Source of the DNA: Psychrobacter cibarius
Lineage (GTDB): Bacteria > Pseudomonadota > Gammaproteobacteria > Pseudomonadales > Moraxellaceae
Reading direction: 5' to 3'
DNA length: 64,000 nucleotides
Assembly: GCF_016107535.1 (NCBI RefSeq)
Contig: NZ_JABASQ010000004.1
Coordinates: 62,001 to 126,000, forward strand
The position numbers were made by a program, and so were the translations under genes. Below are positions 53,552-63,160 of this stretch, in pieces; the first letter of the stretch is position 1; every line of letters starts with the position of its first letter. A model generated the notes under the pieces. That model was not told the DNA's origin. It made no database searches and saw only the letters and a program-made list of their open reading frames with translations.

Positions 53552-54946
53552 CTATAAATAAGGTTTTACTAAGGTATCTGAATCAGTATAAGCGTCAAGC
53601 ACCGTCAGAAAGGTATAAGCACCAATAAATTTTCGACTAATAAACATAAATTCTTTTGGTGGTAAGTTAAACTCAAAAGACTGCATCGCTTTTGTGGCTT
53701 GTATTGAGAGGCGAGAGTGAAGTTTGCTGTTCGCCCAAATATAACGGTCGTCCTTATCTAGACAATCGCTAGGAATATCAGGATTGGTCGCTGGATCACT
53801 AAACGGTTCGGTTGCCAATAAAAATAGTGACGCCATGTCAGAGCGTACTTTATCACTCATACTATCAAAGAAGTCATAACCCGTCATCGCAAGCATCATT
53901 GCCTGATGGTCATGGCGGTAACCAGCTTTTAGTAAGCCATGCGCAATGGTCAAAAGGTTGTTATCAAATTGACGAATAGCACCAAAATCTAATAATACTA
54001 ATTTATCGATATCGCCTTCATTTTCACTGACACGAACCAAATAATTACCAAAGTTGGGGTCTGTCTGCATTTCACCCCACACAAAAATCTCTTGCATCAT
54101 GATTTCGATGGCTGCCTGACCAATAGCGTTACGACGCTCATGAGGTAATAATTGTAATGCCTCAGAAACTACGGTAATACCTGGCTCATAAGACATGCAG
54201 AGTAGGCGCTTTTTGGAATAAGTACGATTAATCTTGGGAATTATGTAACGCGGATCATTACTCAGACGGTCATAAAACCGTTCTGTCGTCGCGGCTTCAG
54301 CTTCGTAGTCCACTTCATGATGGAGTAGGTCACGTATCTCTTCGAACCAAGCATCGAGCGAACGGGTCTGCGGAACGATGTTACTCACTCTTAATAGTTG
54401 CTTAAATAAAGCAAGATCTGAGTTGATTGCATCAGCAACACCCGGATACTGAATTTTTAATACAACTTGCTCGCCAGTCGCAATCACGGTGGCGCGATGA
54501 ACTTGCGCGAGCGACGCGGTACCTATAGGAACCGTATCGACATCTAATTCATGTAATTTTTCGCCCAATAATTGCTGCAGCGTTTGTTGCATGGTTGGCC
54601 ATGATAACGTAGCGGTATCATCATTGAGCGTTTGCAAGGCACGGGTGATTTCTGGTGGCAAAATATGTTCGCCATAAATCGCTAGCATTTGACCAATTTT
54701 GACGACCGAACCTTTTAGCTTACCTAGCTCTTCTGCGAGGTAGTTTGCTTGTGCTTCCATAAATACTTGGTTACGTGCTGTGCGTGCTTCTTTATTTAAG
54801 AACATACCAGACACACTATTACCCGCCCAGCGGCGACCAATGTTTAAGGAGGTTTTAGCAATCGACATTCGTCTATCAAACCCTGAGGTTTTTAAGTTAT
54901 CGATGGATTGCTTGGTGCTAGAAGGTTTAGACGTATCATTTGCCAT
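53552..54946 (-). CDS. ABC1/AarF/UbiB-type atypical kinase
   Basis: 464 residues from the ATG at 54946 (M-A-N-D-T-S-K). The ABC1 family features are present: V-V-K-I-G-Q-M (the K-x-G-Q motif) near residue 83, A-S-L-A-Q-V-H-R-A glycine-poor loop, V-V-L-K-I-Q-Y-P-G with the ATP lysine, Q-T-D-P-N-F-G-N-Y (catalytic Asp region) and L-L-D-F-G-A-I-R-Q (metal Asp). There is no C-terminal membrane helix like that of UbiB, so it is a soluble relative rather than UbiB. Such proteins support quinone or lipid metabolism; the exact role is unknown. It is transcribed alone. Confidence 0.87.
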   Translation of the reverse strand: MANDTSKPSSTKQSIDNLKTSGFDRRMSIAKTSLNIGRRWAGNSVSGMFLNKEARTARNQVFMEAQANYLAEELGKLKGSVVKIGQMLAIYGEHILPPEITRALQTLNDDTATLSWPTMQQTLQQLLGEKLHELDVDTVPIGTASLAQVHRATVIATGEQVVLKIQYPGVADAINSDLALFKQLLRVSNIVPQTRSLDAWFEEIRDLLHHEVDYEAEAATTERFYDRLSNDPRYIIPKINRTYSKKRLLCMSYEPGITVVSEALQLLPHERRNAIGQAAIEIMMQEIFVWGEMQTDPNFGNYLVRVSENEGDIDKLVLLDFGAIRQFDNNLLTIAHGLLKAGYRHDHQAMMLAMTGYDFFDSMSDKVRSDMASLFLLATEPFSDPATNPDIPSDCLDKDDRYIWANSKLHSRLSIQATKAMQSFEFNLPPKEFMFISRKFIGAYTFLTVLDAYTDSDTLVKPYL

Positions 54947-55147
54947 AAATATAATCATTCATCCAGTTGGTATTGATTTGTGGGTTCAAAACCTACAATA
55001 CAAGGGAGATGCGATGTACGGGTACAAAATTGTATCATATAAAGCACATTTGGTTGATGAGCCTAAGCTTGCCAATAGCAGTTACTTTGTAAGCCGCAGT
55101 ATATATTTGCAGATTATAATTTCGTAAAAAATAATATCAAAAAATAA

Positions 55148-55168
55148 GACCTAGCATGATGCTAGGTC
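55148..55168 (-). terminator. Terminator after purD
   Basis: GACCTAGC and GCTAGGTC form a stem around a five-base loop. On the minus strand it is followed by TTATTTTTTG, so it ends the purD transcript. The rest of 54960-55244 holds no gene I can support. Confidence 0.75.
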
Positions 55169-55244
55169 AAATCCTAATAGCTAAGAGTAATTTGGTGTAT
55201 CAGACTGAAGCTGTGAACAGCCCTCGCCTGAGTAATATTGATTT

Positions 55245-56576
55245 TTAACTGTTTTCACGAGCAATGGCATGATGCCCAATATCACGGCGATACTGTGCAC
55301 CATCGAAACTAATCGCACCTGTTACCGCAAGTGCGGCTTGCTGAGCGTCTGAAATACTATCTGCAAGAGCAGTCACGCATAGTACACGTCCGCCATTCGT
55401 CACCACTTCTTTTTCACGGTCTATGGCATCGCTGTCAGAAAAAGCAGTGCCAGCATGGAAGACTTTGACAGCGTTGTCATTATTGTCATCTAGTTCTGGC
55501 AAGCCAGCAATTACATCACCTTTTGATGATGTTTCAGGATAGCCTTTTGAAGCAACGACGATACCGAGGGCAGGGCGGCTGTCCCACTGAGCATCACTGG
55601 GCAACTGTCCTGCTAGACCTTGTGCCACCAAATCTACCATTGATGATTGTAAACGCATTAAGATAGGCTGAGTTTCTGGATCACCAAAACGGCAGTTAAA
55701 TTCGATCACATAAGGGTCACCTGTTTCATCAATCATGAGACCTGCATATAAAAATCCTGTATAAGGGTGACCCGCATTATTCATTGCATCAACCACTGGT
55801 TGAATGACTTGGGTCATGACTTTTTCATGGACATTTTGAGTGACCACTGGCGCAGGAGAGTATGCTCCCATGCCGCCTGTGTTCGGACCTGTATCGCCTT
55901 CAAAAGCCCGTTTATGGTCTTGGCTTGTTGCCATTGGCAAGATATTTTTACCATCAATCATGCAGATAAAGCTGGCTTCTTCACCTTGCAAAAATTGCTC
56001 AATCACCACGCGGCTGCCTGCATCACCAAACTTATTGTCCGCAAGCATATCATCGATGGCCTCATATGCCTGTTCGATAGTTTCTGCAACGATGACCCCT
56101 TTGCCAGCGGCAAGGCCATCAGCTTTGATAACGATGGGTGCACCTTGTTCATCGATATAAGCTTTGGCAGCTACTGCTTCGGTGAAGCCTTTGTAGGCTG
56201 CGGTAGGGATATTGTTTTGCTCCATAAATTCTTTGGCGAAGGTTTTGGAACCTTCTAATTGCGCACAGTATGCTGTTGGTCCCCACGCTTGAATCCCAGC
56301 ATCGCGGCAAGCATCAACGATACCAGTGACCAAAGGCGCTTCTGGTCCAACAATGACCATATCAATGGCATTGTTTTGGCAAAAATCGATGATTGCACTA
56401 TGTTCACTGGCGTTCTCGTCAGTAGATATTAGTACAACGTTTTGGCATTTAGGTTCAAGCGCTGTACCAGCATTACCAGGCGCGACGTAGACATTATTGA
56501 CCTTGTCGTCTTTTGCACATTGCCATGCTAGCGCGTGTTCGCGACCACCTGAACCAATCACCAAAATATTCATCAT
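55245..56576 (-). CDS. purD: Phosphoribosylamine-glycine ligase
   Basis: PurD joins glycine to phosphoribosylamine in purine synthesis. From the ATG at 56576 (M-M-N-I-L-V-I-G-S-G-G-R-E-H-A), which has AGGG eight bases upstream, it is 443 residues. ATP-grasp features are visible: V-I-K-A-D-G-L-A-A-G-K-G-V-I-V, G-P-N-T-G-G-M-G-A-Y-S-P, and F-N-C-R-F-G-D-P-E-T-Q. Asp and Glu metal ligands are in V-I-E-F-N-C. In many gammaproteobacteria purD follows purH; here it is alone. A longer frame opening at 56594 adds six basic residues and is unlikely to be used. Confidence 0.96.
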   Translation of the reverse strand: MMNILVIGSGGREHALAWQCAKDDKVNNVYVAPGNAGTALEPKCQNVVLISTDENASEHSAIIDFCQNNAIDMVIVGPEAPLVTGIVDACRDAGIQAWGPTAYCAQLEGSKTFAKEFMEQNNIPTAAYKGFTEAVAAKAYIDEQGAPIVIKADGLAAGKGVIVAETIEQAYEAIDDMLADNKFGDAGSRVVIEQFLQGEEASFICMIDGKNILPMATSQDHKRAFEGDTGPNTGGMGAYSPAPVVTQNVHEKVMTQVIQPVVDAMNNAGHPYTGFLYAGLMIDETGDPYVIEFNCRFGDPETQPILMRLQSSMVDLVAQGLAGQLPSDAQWDSRPALGIVVASKGYPETSSKGDVIAGLPELDDNNDNAVKVFHAGTAFSDSDAIDREKEVVTNGGRVLCVTALADSISDAQQAALAVTGAISFDGAQYRRDIGHHAIARENS

Positions 56577-57030
56577 ACGTCTTGCCCTTAGCATTAAAGT
56601 TAATTATGAGTTAGCCACACACTCTCAAATATACTGGCATATTCTAACAAAAAAGTCGTACCGATTGCCATGAGTATCCACTTGCCAGCAATTAATCATC
56701 AATAAACGGAAAAACCTGTCTCATGAGCAAATGTTATCGACATGTTGCTGATTCATGAAATGATGTTGTACGCTTTAGCTGGTGCGCTATGTACGTTACA
56801 CTTCACTAAATTAATGGTATTAAATCCCAATTGCGACATATTCCTAAAAATAAGGGTAAAAAAAGGAGAGAAACTTAAAATATCAAGAAAAAACAGAATA
56901 AATTGCGTAAATGGATATACTGCTCCGCAGCACCAATAATGTTTCACATATTTATGCGCTGCCATTAGTTAGTACGAATTAATAAACTTAAATAAATGAT
57001 AAATCAAATCTATAAAAAAGGATGAAGGAC
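56577..57030. other. Divergent intergenic region between purD and NAD-glutamate dehydrogenase
   Basis: About 450 bp, AT-rich. It must carry both promoters. A short open frame at 56742-56939 has no ribosome site and low-complexity composition, so I do not call it a gene. No PurR-like operator is evident by eye. Confidence 0.5.
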
Positions 57031-60000
57031 ATGCCAAACTCCCTCAGTATCGCAAAAGAGCGCATCAGCCAGATAAGCGATATTGCTACCAGTTATGTAC
57101 AAAAAGACAAATCATTATTTGATCATTTTATTCATAGCTATTATCAGCCATTGCACGCAGAGGCAGCTGAGACTATCAGTAATGCTGACCTAGCGGGCAT
57201 GGCATTACATCATTTTACGTTGCTCCAAGCCTATGATGGCAGCAAGCCACAACTGAAGGTGCTGAACCCCAAAGCAGAAGAGCAGCATTTTCATAGCTCA
57301 CATACGGTTATTCAAATTGTTGCCTATGACAGACCGTTTTTAGTCGATACGATTTTGATGAGTCTTGAGTCTGAAGGTATCGATGTTCATCGTACTTATA
57401 ACATCATTGTCAGTGTTGCACGTGATGATAATGGTCATATTACTCATGTCGAAGGCGCACATGAAAGCGCGACCTCTCATTTGTCTTTGATTCATTGTGA
57501 AATTGCCTATCAAGATGATGAAGATCTGGCTGCGCTACAGCAAATGTTATTGGCAAAAATTGATACGCTAGATACAGTCGTTGGCGATTGGAAGCAGATG
57601 CGTGCGCAGTTGACGGATATCAAAGCTGAGCTATCAAACAAGCCACTGCCAGAAGTTTTTTACTCGCAGCAAGAGATACAAGCGTTTTTAGATTGGATAT
57701 TAGACGATCATTTTATATTCTTGGGTTATCGTGAATACCGTTTGGAAGGCGGGCAGGCTGTCGAAGTGAATGCTGAACCTGCTGATTTAGATTTATTCGC
57801 CATTGGTAATAGTGGTCTTGGTCTATTACGCGGTGCTGAAGAAGATAAACTTTCAGAGAGTTTTAGCCAATTGCCAAAAGTATTAAAGCAACTATTGACT
57901 GAACCGCGAGTGTTGATGTTGTCCAAATCAAGCCGTGTATCGCCTGTGCATCGTCCCGTATATATGGACTTTTTGGGTATTCATAAATTTGATGATAGTG
58001 GTAAGCTGGTTGGTGAATATCGATTTATTGGTCTATTGACCTCACAAGCGTATCAACTAACGGTACAGCAAATTCCGCTATTACGTGACAAAGCCAATAA
58101 GATTATGGCGATGGCAGAATTGCCACGTGACGGTCATGCGCACCATAAAATGATGCATGTGATTAACACCTTGCCGCGTGACGACCTCTTTCAAGCCAGC
58201 GTCGAAGAGCTATATCCTATCGTTTCTGGTATCAGCCAGTTGCAAGATAAAAAGAGCCTGCGCCTATTCAGCCGTGTGGATCATTATCAGCGTTTTGTCT
58301 CATGTTTGGTCTATATCCCGCGCGACAAGTTCAACACTGAGCTACGTATCAAAGTACAGAACGTCCTAAAAGAAGCCTACGGTGGCACATCATCAGGGTT
58401 TACCACAGAATTCAATGAATCAGCTCACGCACGTGTGCATGTCCATGTGCGTACGGTGCCAGGTCAAGTGAAAGACGTCGATACTGCTGCACTTGAAGCA
58501 AAACTATCTGCTTTAATGCAATCATGGAGCGACAGCTATCAAAAGATGCTGCTGGATAATGTGGGTGAGCAACAAGCCAATGCTCTAAACCGTCGCTTTT
58601 TAAATTATATCCCTGCGGCTTATCAAGAGCGTTTTGATGCCCGTACTGCGGTTGAAGACACCAAGCGTTTGGCTGTATTGACAGCAGAACAGCCGATGAT
58701 TTGGCATTTATACCAGTCAACTGGCGACGCAAGCAATCAATTACACCTAAAACTGTATGGTCGTGAACAGCCTGTTATTTTGTCTAAAGTCCTGCCAATC
58801 CTTGAAAACTTTGGTGTGTCTGTCATTTCAGCGCAAACCTATGAGTTTGATTTGCCAGAGCAGCCCATTTGGATGCAAGAGTATGAACTAACACTAGAGC
58901 ATGTCGATACTGTCAACATGCAAGTGGTGCGTGGTCAGTTTGAAGACAGTCTCAAGCAGATTTGGGCGGGACATGTCGAGAGTGACTCCTTTAACGAATT
59001 GGTATTAACGACCAACTTAGATACTTATGATGTGGTGGTACTACGAGCATTATCACGTTATATGATGCAAGCGAAAGCACCATTCTCTAGTACGTATATT
59101 CAGCAAACGGTAGTAAAAAATAGCGACATTAGCGTGGCGCTAGGTAGTCTGTTTGATGCCCGTATGAACCCTAAATACAGTGAAGATGACCGCACAGAAA
59201 AAACCGCGCAGATTCAACAGCAAATCACGGCGGCATTGGCAGGTGTGGATAGCTTGGATGAAGACCGTATCTTGCGTTGGTATTTAGATTTAATTAACGC
59301 CATGGTACGCACCAACTTCTATCAAACCGATAGCGATGGTCAGCGTAAAGATCGTTTATCGTTTAAGTTTTTGGCAGCAGATATTCCTAATCTACCAAAA
59401 CCAAAACCGATGTTTGAGATATTCGTGTATTCGCCGCGTGTTGAAGCCGTGCATTTGCGCGGTGGTAAAGTGGCCCGTGGTGGTCTGCGTTGGTCGGATC
59501 GTATGGAAGATTTCCGCACCGAAGTACTTGGTTTGGTCAAAGCACAAATGGTCAAAAACGCCGTAATCGTTCCTGTTGGTTCAAAAGGCGGTTTTATCGT
59601 CAAAACCAAAACTATGGCAGATGGTCGCGACGCATTCCAAGCCGAAGGCATTGCTTGTTATCAAGCATTCCTACGCGGCATGCTCGATGTGACGGATAAT
59701 ATCGTTGATGGCAAAATTGTCCCGCCAGCCAACACCGTGCGTCATGATGAAGATGATCCGTACTTAGTGGTCGCGGCTGATAAAGGAACCGCCAGCTTCT
59801 CTGATATTGCCAATGCCTTGTCTGCTGAATATGACTTCTGGCTCGACGATGCCTTTGCTTCAGGTGGCTCAGTTGGTTACGATCACAAAGCCATGGGTAT
59901 CACTGCACGCGGTGGTTGGGAATCGGTCAAACGCCACTTCCGTATGCGCGGCATGGACATTCAGAACCGTGATAACTTTACCGTGGTTGGTATTGGTGAT

Positions 60001-61878
60001 ATGAGCGGTGACGTATTCGGCAATGGTATGCTGCTATCAACCCATACCCAGCTGGTCGCCGCATTTAACCATCTACATATCTTTATTGATCCTAATCCAG
60101 ATGCTGCTGCTTCACACGCAGAACGTGCCCGCTTATTTGACATGCCGCGTTCGACGTGGGATGACTATGAAAAGTCGCTTATTAGCCAAGGAGGTGGCGT
60201 TTTCTCCCGCCAAGATAAGAGCATCACGCTCAGTGCTGAGATGAAACAGCGTTTTGATATCGCCGAAGATAGCATGGCACCCAATGAGTTAATCAGTGCG
60301 TTGTTAAAATCGCCTGTTGATCTCATTTGGAATGGCGGTATCGGTACTTATGTGAAAAGCGTGAATGAGAGCCATGCTGATGTCGGCGACCGTGCCAATG
60401 ACGCAGTACGGGTCAACGGCAATGAGCTACGTACGGCCATCGTTGGTGAAGGTGGTAACTTAGGCTTTACCCAGCAAGGGCGTATCGAATATGCACAAAC
60501 AGGCGGTCGCATTTATACCGACGCTATCGATAACTCAGGCGGCGTAAACTGCTCAGATCATGAAGTCAATATCAAAATTTTACTTGGCAAAGTGGTCGAG
60601 CAAGGCGACATGACTTTAAAGCAGCGTAATGAGTTGCTTGAGAGCATGACTGATAGCGTGGCAGAACTGGTATTGCGTCAAAATTACCTTCAGCCACAAG
60701 CGATCGAGCTTAGCCACATTCGTGCGGCGGCTAACTTAAGCGATCATCAACGTTTTATTCAGATGTTAGAAGGTGAAGGGCGTCTTGATCGGGCGATTGA
60801 ATATCTGCCATCAGATGAAGAAATTGCCAAACGTCAAAAAGCAGATACTGGCTTGACCAACCCTGAGCTGGCAGTTGTCATGGCTTATGGCAAAATGTGG
60901 GTGTATGACAACTTATTATCATCAGACTTGCCAGATGATGCGTATTTTATCAATGAGCTGCGCAAGTATTTCCCTGATGAGCTGGCGACGCAGTTCTTTG
61001 ATGAGATGACTGAACATCGCTTACATCGTGAGATTATCAGCACCTATTTGACCAATAGTGTGGTCAATCGTTTGGGTATTGAAGCACTGTTCCGTCTTTA
61101 TGAGGAAACAGACCAATCGCTGGCGACCATCGTGCGTGGTTATGCGATTAGCCGTGATGTCTTCAATGTGTCAAAAGCTTGGAACACGCTTGAAGCACTG
61201 GACAATCAAGTCGATGCTACATTACTGCTAACTCTTGAGCTGCGTCTACGTGACGCGCTTGAGCAAGGTGTTGTTTGGTTTATAAATGCCTTTGGTCAAG
61301 AATTGCAAGTCGCTGACATGATCAGTCGCTTTAGTGATAGTGTTGAGAAATTAACCAAATCAGGCGGCTTTATTGAGCAACAATTTGCAGAATACTTGCA
61401 AGAAGATACCACTAGCCTGATGCAGAATGATCTGTCTAATAATGATGCCGCGTTGTTTGCGATGCTGCCTTATCATGTTGATGCACTTGATGCCGCACTG
61501 CTCGCTGAGCAATATGAGCGTCCTGTTGATGAGATTGCAACATTATACTTTGATGCCTATCACGTCTTGCAGTTAGATTGGATGATGGACAACATCGCCA
61601 CGTTACCACAGCAAGACTACTGGGATCGCCGCGCGCGCCATGCGTTGATGAACGAGCTGTCACGTAGTCTACGTCTACTGATGGATGCCATATTATCTAA
61701 ACCAGATGCGAAGCAAGCATTTGGTGAATGGCGTTCACGTCACTTAGATCATTTGGAGTCAGTCACCACAGAGATGAGCAAGTTAGATAATCTGCATAGC
61801 AATGATGAAAATGGTCAAATTGGTCTTTCAACGTTGTCAGTATTGATGAGTGAGCTAAGCGGTTTAGTAACTAAGTAA
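57031..61878 (+). CDS. gdhB: NAD-specific glutamate dehydrogenase, large (180 kDa) type
   Basis: 1615 residues, the L_180-class enzyme that oxidises glutamate to 2-oxoglutarate with NAD. N-terminal ACT-like regulatory domains (about residues 60-480; D-R-P-F-L-V-D-T-I and R-V-H-V-H-V-R-T-V) precede the catalytic domain with G-G-L-R-W-S-D-R-M-E-D-F-R-T-E-V near residue 815, V-P-V-G-S-K-G-G-F, and the NAD fold V-V-G-I-G-D-M-S-G-D-V-F-G near residue 985. A long helical C-terminal domain closes it. I start at the ATG at 57031 with AAAAAGGA nine bases upstream; an ATG at 57022 is in frame but sits on the ribosome site. Confidence 0.95.
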   Translation: MPNSLSIAKERISQISDIATSYVQKDKSLFDHFIHSYYQPLHAEAAETISNADLAGMALHHFTLLQAYDGSKPQLKVLNPKAEEQHFHSSHTVIQIVAYDRPFLVDTILMSLESEGIDVHRTYNIIVSVARDDNGHITHVEGAHESATSHLSLIHCEIAYQDDEDLAALQQMLLAKIDTLDTVVGDWKQMRAQLTDIKAELSNKPLPEVFYSQQEIQAFLDWILDDHFIFLGYREYRLEGGQAVEVNAEPADLDLFAIGNSGLGLLRGAEEDKLSESFSQLPKVLKQLLTEPRVLMLSKSSRVSPVHRPVYMDFLGIHKFDDSGKLVGEYRFIGLLTSQAYQLTVQQIPLLRDKANKIMAMAELPRDGHAHHKMMHVINTLPRDDLFQASVEELYPIVSGISQLQDKKSLRLFSRVDHYQRFVSCLVYIPRDKFNTELRIKVQNVLKEAYGGTSSGFTTEFNESAHARVHVHVRTVPGQVKDVDTAALEAKLSALMQSWSDSYQKMLLDNVGEQQANALNRRFLNYIPAAYQERFDARTAVEDTKRLAVLTAEQPMIWHLYQSTGDASNQLHLKLYGREQPVILSKVLPILENFGVSVISAQTYEFDLPEQPIWMQEYELTLEHVDTVNMQVVRGQFEDSLKQIWAGHVESDSFNELVLTTNLDTYDVVVLRALSRYMMQAKAPFSSTYIQQTVVKNSDISVALGSLFDARMNPKYSEDDRTEKTAQIQQQITAALAGVDSLDEDRILRWYLDLINAMVRTNFYQTDSDGQRKDRLSFKFLAADIPNLPKPKPMFEIFVYSPRVEAVHLRGGKVARGGLRWSDRMEDFRTEVLGLVKAQMVKNAVIVPVGSKGGFIVKTKTMADGRDAFQAEGIACYQAFLRGMLDVTDNIVDGKIVPPANTVRHDEDDPYLVVAADKGTASFSDIANALSAEYDFWLDDAFASGGSVGYDHKAMGITARGGWESVKRHFRMRGMDIQNRDNFTVVGIGDMSGDVFGNGMLLSTHTQLVAAFNHLHIFIDPNPDAAASHAERARLFDMPRSTWDDYEKSLISQGGGVFSRQDKSITLSAEMKQRFDIAEDSMAPNELISALLKSPVDLIWNGGIGTYVKSVNESHADVGDRANDAVRVNGNELRTAIVGEGGNLGFTQQGRIEYAQTGGRIYTDAIDNSGGVNCSDHEVNIKILLGKVVEQGDMTLKQRNELLESMTDSVAELVLRQNYLQPQAIELSHIRAAANLSDHQRFIQMLEGEGRLDRAIEYLPSDEEIAKRQKADTGLTNPELAVVMAYGKMWVYDNLLSSDLPDDAYFINELRKYFPDELATQFFDEMTEHRLHREIISTYLTNSVVNRLGIEALFRLYEETDQSLATIVRGYAISRDVFNVSKAWNTLEALDNQVDATLLLTLELRLRDALEQGVVWFINAFGQELQVADMISRFSDSVEKLTKSGGFIEQQFAEYLQEDTTSLMQNDLSNNDAALFAMLPYHVDALDAALLAEQYERPVDEIATLYFDAYHVLQLDWMMDNIATLPQQDYWDRRARHALMNELSRSLRLLMDAILSKPDAKQAFGEWRSRHLDHLESVTTEMSKLDNLHSNDENGQIGLSTLSVLMSELSGLVTK

Positions 61879-61952
61879 TTAGTTATTAAGTAATTACTAT
61901 TAAGTACTAGTGACTAAGTAAAACGCCTAAATAAATCAATGGTCTTTGACAT

Positions 61953-61992
61953 AAAACCCCACCGTTATAAGCTAACGGTGGGGTTTTTTATT
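61953..61992 (+). terminator. Terminator after the glutamate dehydrogenase gene
   Basis: AAAACCCCACCGTTA (61953-61967) and TAACGGTGGGGTTTT (61973-61987) are perfect 15-bp arms with a five-base loop and a T run. Confidence 0.9.
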
Positions 61993-62037
61993 GATTAATA
62001 CTATCGATCGTATCTACAAAGTACCAAAATTAGATAT

Positions 62038-63123
62038 TTACTCTACTGTTATCAGGGTATTTAAACGTACCAATTTTCCATTGTGCTCAAACCATACTTT
62101 ATCCGCGTCATCGCGATAACTGTCAAATTTGGGTGTTAGTATCACGTCACCTTTATCATTAATCAGCCCAACCTTGCCAGCCTGTTTAAAGGTATAAAGC
62201 TGATGATAGAGCAGTTTTCTAATAGGCGCATTAGAGGAAAAAGTCAGCTTACCATTAGCAGCAACAATGTCGGCACTAATAATATACTCTTGGATATCTT
62301 CACTCATAGCAGTCGCTATGTCATCAGTAATCTCATGAGATAAGCTGCTGCGCAAAAATAGTAGTGGATTGGCGTTATTATTAAAGGACTCTATATGCTA
62401 ATTGGCTGCAAATGGAATGATGACGTCATTATTTTGGTCAATCAGTGCGGTCTCACCTTGCAAACTTACTTGCAGATATAAAGGCTGACCCGTACAAGCG
62501 TTAAGCGGATTAATGGCTTCGTACTGCGGCATCACCGCCCAGTAGCCTTTATCATCAAGTAGTCCTGTCAGACTTTTATGATTGCTCGCTGCATTATCCG
62601 TTACTAAAAAATAATCTTGGTCATAGTGCGCATGCTGGATATGAGCGTTTGCTAACGGATAAACCCACTCGCCATGACGATTGATAATACCTTGTTTGGT
62701 ATTGCCCTCTGATGACTTAACGCTGACAATAAAGCTGGTCGTTATATCAGGTTCAGTTTGAATATCGTCATACTCAAAAGGCACAATTATCTTGCCAGCT
62801 GCGTTTACGACACCATATTTTCCGTTTTTCTGAGCCAATAAATACTTATCCATCAATATATAGCCGTCTGTCAATCCATCGAGAATAACGGTGCCATTTA
62901 AATCTTGTAGCTGCTGCGACCCATCTGTTAATTCGACTAACTTGCCAGCAAAGGGTACGTTAGTTTCAATACGCTCAAAATAGCTATTCGGTAAATAACC
63001 AGCGCAGCTGATGGTTGCCTGAGCGGTGCCAGTCGCGATAACCAAGACTCCAACTAAAACAACGGGCAGGGCGTTAGCAATCTTTGCGTTACCCACACTC
63101 TGTATAACCCTACTTAGCATCAT
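62038..63123 (-). pseudogene. WG-repeat exported protein gene, interrupted by one in-frame amber codon
   Basis: The minus-strand frame runs from ATG 63123 to TAG 62398-62400 (241 residues) and, without any shift, stays open from 62397 to the TAA at 62038. Rejoined, it makes a single protein of about 361 residues. The N-terminus has a signal peptide (about residues 15-36, ending A-Q-A). The body has WG-type repeats: N-G-K-Y-G-V-V-N-A-A-G-K-I-I-V-P-F-E-Y, then K-Q-G-I-I-N-R-H-G-E-W-V-Y-P, L-D-D-K-G-Y-W-A-V-M-P-Q-Y, and beyond the stop G-K-V-G-L-I-N-D-K-G-D-V-I-L-T-P-K-F. Repeats continuing past the stop show that the two parts were one gene. Function of WG-repeat proteins is unknown. Confidence 0.8.
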
Positions 63124-63160
63124 AATAATATCATCATAGTCCTTTCATCTCTTTCACACT

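Noticed and set aside
54780-55127. 115-residue plus-strand frame covering the start of the ABC1-kinase gene
   Set aside because: Most of it is antisense to the kinase N-terminus; the remainder is a spacer without coding character.
56742-56939. 65-residue open frame in the purD-glutamate dehydrogenase gap
   Set aside because: No ribosome site, AT-driven Lys/Ile composition, and an overlapping frame of similar length on the other strand.
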